From Mnemiopsis leidyi (taxonomy: Eukaryota; Ctenophora; Tentaculata; Lobata; Bolinopsidae), in contig JH152746.1 of NCBI GenBank assembly GCA_000226015.1, forward strand, positions 128,590-151,940: DNA of 23,351 nucleotides, in the 5' to 3' direction. Made by a program: the position numbers and the translations under genes. Of this stretch, positions 18,637-23,351 are shown in pieces; positions within the stretch are counted from its first letter, which is position 1, and every line of letters starts with the position of its first letter. A model generated the notes under the pieces. That model saw only the letters and a list, made by a program, of their open reading frames with translations. It did no database searches and was not told where the DNA came from.

Positions 18637-19371
18637 TACCTTAGGAGACATATTTAAAACGCCCGAAATGCGAAGGTTTTTCAAAGAATTCGCCACATTT
18701 TTAGACGGCCAATGTTTTCGGAATAAAATCCGACTAATTATTTTTGACGTGTTTTATTAATTATGACTTCACCATCTACACGATAAGTTATTGATATAAA
18801 TCATAAGTCAAATGAAAGACAAATGAACTCAAATATACGGACGAGGTTTGCTTGTTGCTCAGTTAGTGCCAGTCGAACATGTTCCATTAGAAGTTAGCAC
18901 GCTTTGTTACTATACATTTGCCACCACGGTGAAATTTCTGGAGTAGTGGAGGACGGGAGACACCGTCGGTCTCCAATACCTTCCGTAGGAATGGAAGTTA
19001 AGCTGAAGGCCTTGAAGATATTGTCTATAAGATTACATATATAGATGAAACAGCTGATAAGAGAAGCAAACATCTGGGAGTACACTGGAGAACAACTCGA
19101 CAGAGACGAACCGGTCCCACTGGAAGAAGATGATGATGAAGAATAAATCGATTTATGATTTTGATTTTGTCGAATTAAAAAATATCATTTTATCGATTTT
19201 CTCGAATATTGATATTCTTTTTGATAAAAAACGGTAAAAAAACCTACAGACACCCTGATTTAATTCGACTTTCGAAATGTGACGGTTTTTGGAAAAATTC
19301 GGCATTACTTTGTCCGACCATTTTTCCGGTCGTCAGAGTTTTGACCGACCTAAATATTTCTCCTAAGGTAA
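18637..19371. repeat. Inverted and direct repeats bounding 18.64-19.37 kb
   Basis: ACCTTAGGAGACATATTTA (from 18638) is the near inverse of TAAATATTTCTCCTAAGGT (19351-19369). In addition, about 70 bp from 18655 and from 19260 are direct repeats (CGAAATG(C/T)GA(A/C)GGTTTTT, AATTCG, TTTTC(C/G)GG). The pair may mark an old transposon or a rearrangement. Confidence 0.45.
19045..19146 (+). other. Possible terminal coding segment with acidic tail
   Basis: A 33-codon frame reads MKQLIREANIWEYTGEQLD and ends in an acidic run (LEEDDDEE), stop TAA overlapping AATAAA. The upstream codon is a stop (TAG), so an acceptor at ATATATAG| would be needed. The minus strand is also open here (18894-19085), with SLISCFIYICNLIDNIFK and PWWQM, faintly like the WW modules. 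I cannot choose between them. Confidence 0.25.
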
Positions 19372-19408
19372 CTACTTTTTTAGTGATTTTGGGAAGATTG
19401 TTGATATC

Positions 19409-19880
19409 TTATAATGTCATTGACTCGCCATACTCTGGCAATATATCTTTACGGTCGTTTTTGGACCTAGGGATTTGATGATAATTACAAACAACCTGCA
19501 AGAAAATAAAGAACAGTTCAAGGCATCCCCACCAACCATTTTTGAATATTTTATCAAAATCATATAACGTATAGATGAAGCTCGCAAAACTCAGAGGAAT
19601 CGATGCAAAAGGAAGCTCACTCTTATCTAAATTGCATCCGCATAGTTGAACAACATTAACAACACCCTGAACGAAATCTATGAAGGCTTCCCAGTCTGCT
19701 TTCCCCTCATCTTGAAATATATCCGAAATACATTAAGTTATAGATATTTATTGTGAGCATACAAAAGAGGTGTAGAATCAGGGAAATTTTTGTCCACTTC
19801 AAAGTCCTGTGTTCGTCATATGACATATCTTTTGGTATACATAATCCGTCTTTTAAATCGCTATTGATAGCACGTTTTTA
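19409..19880 (-). pseudogene. Broken relative of the WW-module membrane protein
   Basis: Minus strand. The first part (19880 to about 19712) reads WTKISLILHLFCMLTINIYN then MYFGYIS, a module helix. After a +1 shift near 19710 the frame continues as EGKADWEAFIDFVQGVVNVV, then IPLSFASFIYTLYDFDKIFK, then NGWWGCLELFFIFLQVVCN and a polar tail to a stop at 19409-19411. Order and spacing match the modules of the gene at 12070-12693 (TLD/FK/AD.E/WW/Q.I pattern). AG at 19711-19712 could instead be a splice acceptor. Similarity is at motif level, so confirmation needs alignment. Confidence 0.6.
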
Positions 19881-19984
19881 GTATAGACGTTGATGGTGTA
19901 ATTTGGTTAATAATCAATGTAAGACACCCCAACATTACTTTTAGTAGGTTATGTTTTAATCACTGTAGTCAAAAACCCAAAACA

Positions 19985-20172
19985 TGTAAAAAGGTAGCCC
20001 AAATGTTGATGCTACACATAACTAAAGAGAGATTATAGATTTTGTTCCATTCAAGGAGTTCTATAAAACTTAAAAACTGTATAACAAACATTTTGAAACT
20101 AGAGATCATTATGGTGTAAAGAACGCTAGCTTTAGCTCACTGTAAGATCATTATGATGACTACCTTTTTACA
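19985..20172. mobile_element. 188-bp MITE with perfect 13-bp terminal inverted repeats
   Basis: Starts TGTAAAAAGGTAG and ends CTACCTTTTTACA, exact inverses. A second copy begins two bases later. There is no open frame. Confidence 0.8.
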
Positions 20173-20173
20173 T

Positions 20174-20545
20174 TGTAAAAAGGTAGCCCAAATGTTGATG
20201 CTACACATAACTAAAGAGAGATTATAGATTTTGTTCCACTCAAGGAGCTCTACAAAACTGAAAAACTGTATAACAAACATTTTGAAACTAGAGAACATTA
20301 TAAAAGAAAGAACGCTAGCTTTAGCTCACGGTAAGATCATTACATATGACTTTGAGCAGCTGATAATCCTGCCAGCGTTCTTGCCAGCCAAACGAAGACT
20401 TAAGTAAATCTTCTCACGTAGAGAAGTTTGATATAGGCGATCGCGTACTTATACAATTTTACCTTTTAAGTTAAGATAAGAGCTGCATTAATAGCAGCTT
20501 GTACAGCTGGTATGGCACCTTGGGTTGATGCCAGCTTTATCACCA
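20174..20545. mobile_element. Second, longer copy of the same MITE family
   Basis: The first 165 bp or so are almost identical to the preceding copy. It then continues past the point where that copy ends, through CTGCCAGCG, CTTGCCAGCCAAACGA and GCTGGTATGGCAC, segments also found in ankyrin intron 5. A degenerate right end may be TTTTACCTTTTAAG near 20461-20470. The shorter copy looks like an internal-deletion derivative. Confidence 0.65.
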
Positions 20546-21660
20546 TAAAATGGATTTTTTCATAACAGCATTGTAATTATTGCAATTTGATCTAATAGCG
20601 TCCTATAACTCTAACTCCTCTAAAGTTTATGTGTTATAATGCTGATCTGTAGCGCAACGTGGATTATAGGCTGTAATTGCCGTATTCCACAAATGACGTA
20701 TCGGAAAAAACTGCCTGCCTCAAAATTTTAGAAAAAATAACTATTTGCACCTATGATATCACTCTGATAATGTGTTAGACTAGTCTCGAAGAAGATGATT
20801 CGACACCATATGAAACGGTCCAAACTTCCAGAAAATGTAAACTTGCGAATTTTAAATGTTTTCTAATAATGTTGCACGCTCATTTCGGAAATTTAGTGTG
20901 TGAAGGAAGACTATTTTTATGTTAGTTAACAAAAATTTATATATCAGGGTCGGGAAAAAACCTTTATTAAGTCTAAATTTAAATAGCACAAATCACAAAC
21001 CAAGATAATTTATCGAAACCATTACAATAGCTAGTTAAGTGGGTATTTGATAAAGCACATCGGGTAACGCTATTCATTAGAAAATTAACTGAAATATATA
21101 ACAGATCCCGTATAATCTTACAGACACCCTTCTTGCCAGCCATCCGATAACATATTTAGTCATTAGCCTATAATGTATAATTCCGTTGTGTAAACCCTCC
21201 GTGTTAACGTACCGATCATTGAAATTTCATGCAACAAAGAATTACTATTCTGTTGATTCTCTGAAATGAACTACAGCCCGGTACACTGGTGTTCTGTTTT
21301 ACCTAATTGGTCAGAAGGAAGCGCTATCTGTGCCATATCTTTGTACGCAATTCCATAATTATTGTTTACCAAAATCCGCAGCTCAACTGAATTTCAACAC
21401 TATAACACTTCTTTGAATATTAGACTTCAACCCGGGTGTCAAGATTTTGTCCATTTGAAAGCAGTATTTTTTAAACTACCAGTATACGTTTTTTCACCAA
21501 TAATAGCCATTGTGGCCGAATATTACAGCTGAAGACAATCTCTCCTGTTTAAGTAGTCGTAATGTGATAAAATTTCAGCACACGGAACTGAAGTTCTTTC
21601 AAACCTCGACCACTTAAAAACTCTACTTTTTAAACAGGTTCCCTCGGACTCGTTGAGGTG
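20546..21660. other. Intergenic AT-rich DNA
   Basis: No gene found. CTTCTTGCCAGCCATCCGATAAC near 21128-21151 matches part of the repeat family at 20.37 and 14.79 kb, and CACATCGGG near 21057 matches 15170, so a further relic is likely here. Confidence 0.4.
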
Positions 21661-21724
21661 ATTCACGGACTGTACCGCGACACGGACTGTACCGCGACAG
21701 GTTTTGAGTGACAATAGTTAGGCT

Positions 21725-21780
21725 TGTCGCGGTTCAGTCCCTGTCGCGGTAGTGTCTGTTGAGCGGACTGTACCGCGACA
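21725..21780. repeat. 56-bp palindromic repeat unit, copy 1
   Basis: Arms TGTCGCGGTTCAGTCC and GGACTGTACCGCGACA, one mismatch, with a 24-bp centre holding a third TGTCGCGGTA. It has the same orientation as the two copies at 22440 and 22509. Confidence 0.85.
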
Positions 21781-22071
21781 AATTTTTCCTATTTCAATTC
21801 TAATTAGATTTAAAGTCAGCAGCATTAATTTCACTGCTGATTGGTACTTGTATTTAATAAAGGTAATTGAATGGTTGAATTCTGCGATATATTGATTCAC
21901 TGAGTGAGGGAGCTTTTCTTGTGACTCATATCGTGAGCCCGTATTGCTTAACTGAGGGATTGCATGACCGCATAAAGTGTGCAAGCATGCTGTAAGTCAT
22001 CGTGACGTGACCCTGTTATGTTCTCATGTTCACTGATTGGAAAAACGAGAACACGTTTATAGTCACTGTGA

Positions 22072-22467
22072 CGTGAGCTCTGGTTTGTACAGACAGTCAG
22101 ACACAACGTACAGATCCTTTCTACGAAGCAGCATACCCATCCTCCTTCCCTTTCTGACACCTCGGTCCACCTTGCCAAACAGTCTTTGAAGCGGAAAGCG
22201 TCAGACACAGATCACCCGACAAAGCAGGTCGTAGCTGACGCTGTTGGACCTCTCTCAGTTGAAGCCCTATCCAAGCTAAACTGTCAACCTGCTTCCTTAT
22301 CAAAGATGGCTAGACGGGCTCGCATCCAAGCTCAACGTCATCCAGTGGCTCCTAGATCTCTTGAAGACCTCGTCCTTCCTCCTGACTACATCAGAACCAA
22401 CAAAGGAGAAACCTTCCTGTTATGTAGAAAGGGTAGAACTGTCGCGGTTCAGTCCCTGTCGCGGTAG
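22072..22467 (+). pseudogene. Fragment of a FLYWCH/MULE-type transposon protein
   Basis: The plus-strand frame is open from 22072 to a stop at 22465. QHTHPPS (22129-22149) fits the closing HxH of a FLYWCH zinc finger. It is followed by a basic linker (LAKQSLKRKA), LSVEALSKL, an Arg-rich helix (SLSKMARRARIQAQR) and SLEDLVLPPDYIRTNKGETF LL. In FLYWCH proteins of MULE transposons this order (HxHPP, Arg helix, P..sL.dL.iP, GE.FLL) precedes the catalytic core (family knowledge). Coding homology ends at 22440, where a 56-bp repeat begins, so the DDE core is absent. The first half of the FLYWCH finger is not convincing either. Confidence 0.6.
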
Positions 22468-22564
22468 TGTCTGTTGAGCGGACTGTTCCGCGACAATGTA
22501 AATTAGATTGTCGCGGTTCAGTCCCTGTCGCGGTAGTGTCTGTTGAGCGGACTGTTCCGCGACA
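22440..22564. repeat. Two tandem copies of the 56-bp palindromic unit
   Basis: Copies at 22440-22495 and 22509-22564 are identical to each other and differ from 21725-21780 at one base (TGTTCC for TGTACC). They are separated by 13 bp. Short open frames in both directions across them are artefacts. Confidence 0.88.
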
Positions 22565-22582
22565 AAGCTTCCTGACAACATC

Positions 22583-22633
22583 TGTCGCGGTACAGTCCGT
22601 GTCGCGGTACAGTCCGTGTCGCGGTACAGTCCG
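22583..22633. repeat. Three tandem 17-bp units
   Basis: TGTCGCGGTACAGTCCG at 22583, 22600 and 22617, without spacers. They are the inverse of the two units at 21666-21699. Confidence 0.9.
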
Positions 22634-22634
22634 T

Positions 22635-22906
22635 TTACCCTGCACCACCACCTAAGTCACGATTTTAGATCATTTAATCAGTTTAATATTACAAATCTAA
22701 CACATTTACTTAGGCCCTAAAGATGTGATTAACGAAGATTTCACTATCGTTATCTTTGTGTTTCCCTTTTGGCCACCATCATATATTCAGTTTCATACTA
22801 AAATTTGGTGATCCGGCCAAGTCGGGCAATGACATAAGCCATGTCTCGCTTGTTGACAAGTGAATTTTACTCTATTATCATTGCATCATCAATATCATCA
22901 GAATAC
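22635..22906. other. Spacer or intron downstream of the PLAT-like exon
   Basis: No firm feature. On the minus strand a short open stretch after TTTTAG (about 22822 downwards, YETEYMMVAKRETQR then stop) could be a terminal exon, but nothing else supports it. Confidence 0.3.
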
Positions 22907-23142
22907 CTTTTCTAGGTCAACACCATCGTCTCCACCAATCCGCCAAATAACACAGTCCACGGTGTTTCCAATGTAGACATCACACCTGACAGTACATGTG
23001 ACGCTGTTCCCACTCTCAAATTCACCCACACACTCTTGTTCCTGTGTTTTGCCCGAGTTTCCTTTTATAGCTAGATACTGCTTGTTGCTTGACCGAGCAG
23101 ACTCGTTGTCCTTCAATATTGCTGTGATTTGATACTCGATTT
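22907..23142 (-). CDS. Internal exon of a PLAT/LH2-like domain protein
   Basis: Minus strand. Acceptor TTTTTTTTGCAG (23143-23154) and donor AAAAG|GTATTC at 22906; 236 nt, entering with two bases of a Glu codon and ending in phase 0. It encodes IEYQITAILKDNESAR, YLAIKGNSGKTQEQECVGEF, ESGNSVTCTVRCDVYIGN and VIWRIGGDDGVDLEK. Alternating strands, a central G-x-x-G-x-T, a D-x-x-I/L-G turn and a final DG..LEKV are the layout of PLAT (LH2) beta-sandwich domains, which bind lipids or partner proteins. Length (about 78 residues) is a little short of a full domain. The rest of the gene lies off the right edge or beyond another intron. Confidence 0.6.
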
Positions 23143-23154
23143 CTGCAAAAAAAA

Positions 23155-23351
23155 TTATTGATTTTTTTTATTTCAAAATTCAAATAGTTATACATCATCA
23201 TAAGTTACAGATTATAACAAGTTCAAGACAAAGAAGCTCACTACAAACGAGTATGTTCAATAATCATGTATAACCATTTTGGCTATACCCAACACACGGT
23301 GACGAAACCATATTGACGTTGGGGGCCGTCCTATAACTTCACAATTAGTAC
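23155..23351 (-). other. Intron upstream of the PLAT-like exon
   Basis: AT-rich sequence with the pyrimidine tract of the acceptor at its minus-strand end. Nothing else is seen to the window edge. Confidence 0.45.

Larger units (their letters stand above)
21666..22634. mobile_element. Element bounded by inverted arrays of a 17-bp repeat
   Basis: Two units of CGGACTGTACCGCGACA (21666-21699) face three units of its inverse TGTCGCGGTACAGTCCG (22583-22633), giving perfect terminal inverted repeats of about 35 bp. Just inside each end lie copies of a 56-bp palindromic unit. The interior carries a transposon gene fragment and a duplicated motif AGTCA(T/C)(C/T)GTGACGTGA (about 21996 and 22061). No target duplication is evident. 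Known foldback and MULE elements often have repetitive termini, but I cannot assign a superfamily. Confidence 0.6.

Noticed and set aside
18889-19010. Possible 5S-like or tRNA gene
   Set aside because: No A/B box pair or cloverleaf could be drawn; no RNA gene was found elsewhere in the window.
22391-22655. Arg/Thr-rich frames across the 56-bp and 17-bp repeats
   Set aside because: Pure translations of the repeats in both directions.

Overview
This is animal (metazoan) nuclear DNA, AT-rich, with one unresolved base (N at 39) as in a draft assembly. The evidence is a cluster of single-exon seven-transmembrane receptor genes, a multi-exon ankyrin-repeat gene with GT-AG introns, a PLAT-like exon and many small inverted-repeat transposons. 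The mix would suit a cnidarian or another early-branching marine animal, but no marker here fixes the species.

Layout. Positions 160-1085 hold two short DNA transposons with TA target duplications (163-462 and 513-1082). Positions 1343-9240 hold a tandem family of rhodopsin-like receptors on the minus strand: three intact genes (1343-2395, 4036-5025, 7815-8774), one copy cut off in TM5 (6659-7288) and a short relic (about 5358-5418). The duplicated unit includes several hundred bases of upstream DNA. The intact copies are nearly identical in TM1 and in TM5-ICL3-TM6 but diverge in the extracellular loops.

Positions 10506/10808-17517 hold one plus-strand ankyrin-repeat gene. I rebuilt it as 11 phase-consistent exons plus a weak first exon. 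Its penultimate exon carries two 1-nt frame breaks. Intron 2 holds an unrecognised membrane-protein gene on the opposite strand (12070-12693), made of three copies of a two-helix module with a WW motif. Intron 1 holds a foldback element with three consecutive hairpins.

Positions 18246-19880 look like a decayed duplicate of the 5' part of this locus. Relics of ankyrin exons 1 and 2 are followed, on the minus strand, by a broken relative of the WW-module gene (19409-19880). Positions 19985-20545 carry tandem copies of another small transposon, related to one in ankyrin intron 5. Positions 21666-22634 are bounded by inverted arrays of a 17-bp repeat and contain a fragment of a FLYWCH/MULE-type transposon gene. 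The right end (22907-23142, minus) is one internal exon of a PLAT-like protein.

The parts most likely to be undescribed are the WW-module membrane protein family and its joint duplication with ankyrin exons, the mosaic receptor cluster, and the 17-bp/56-bp repeat element.
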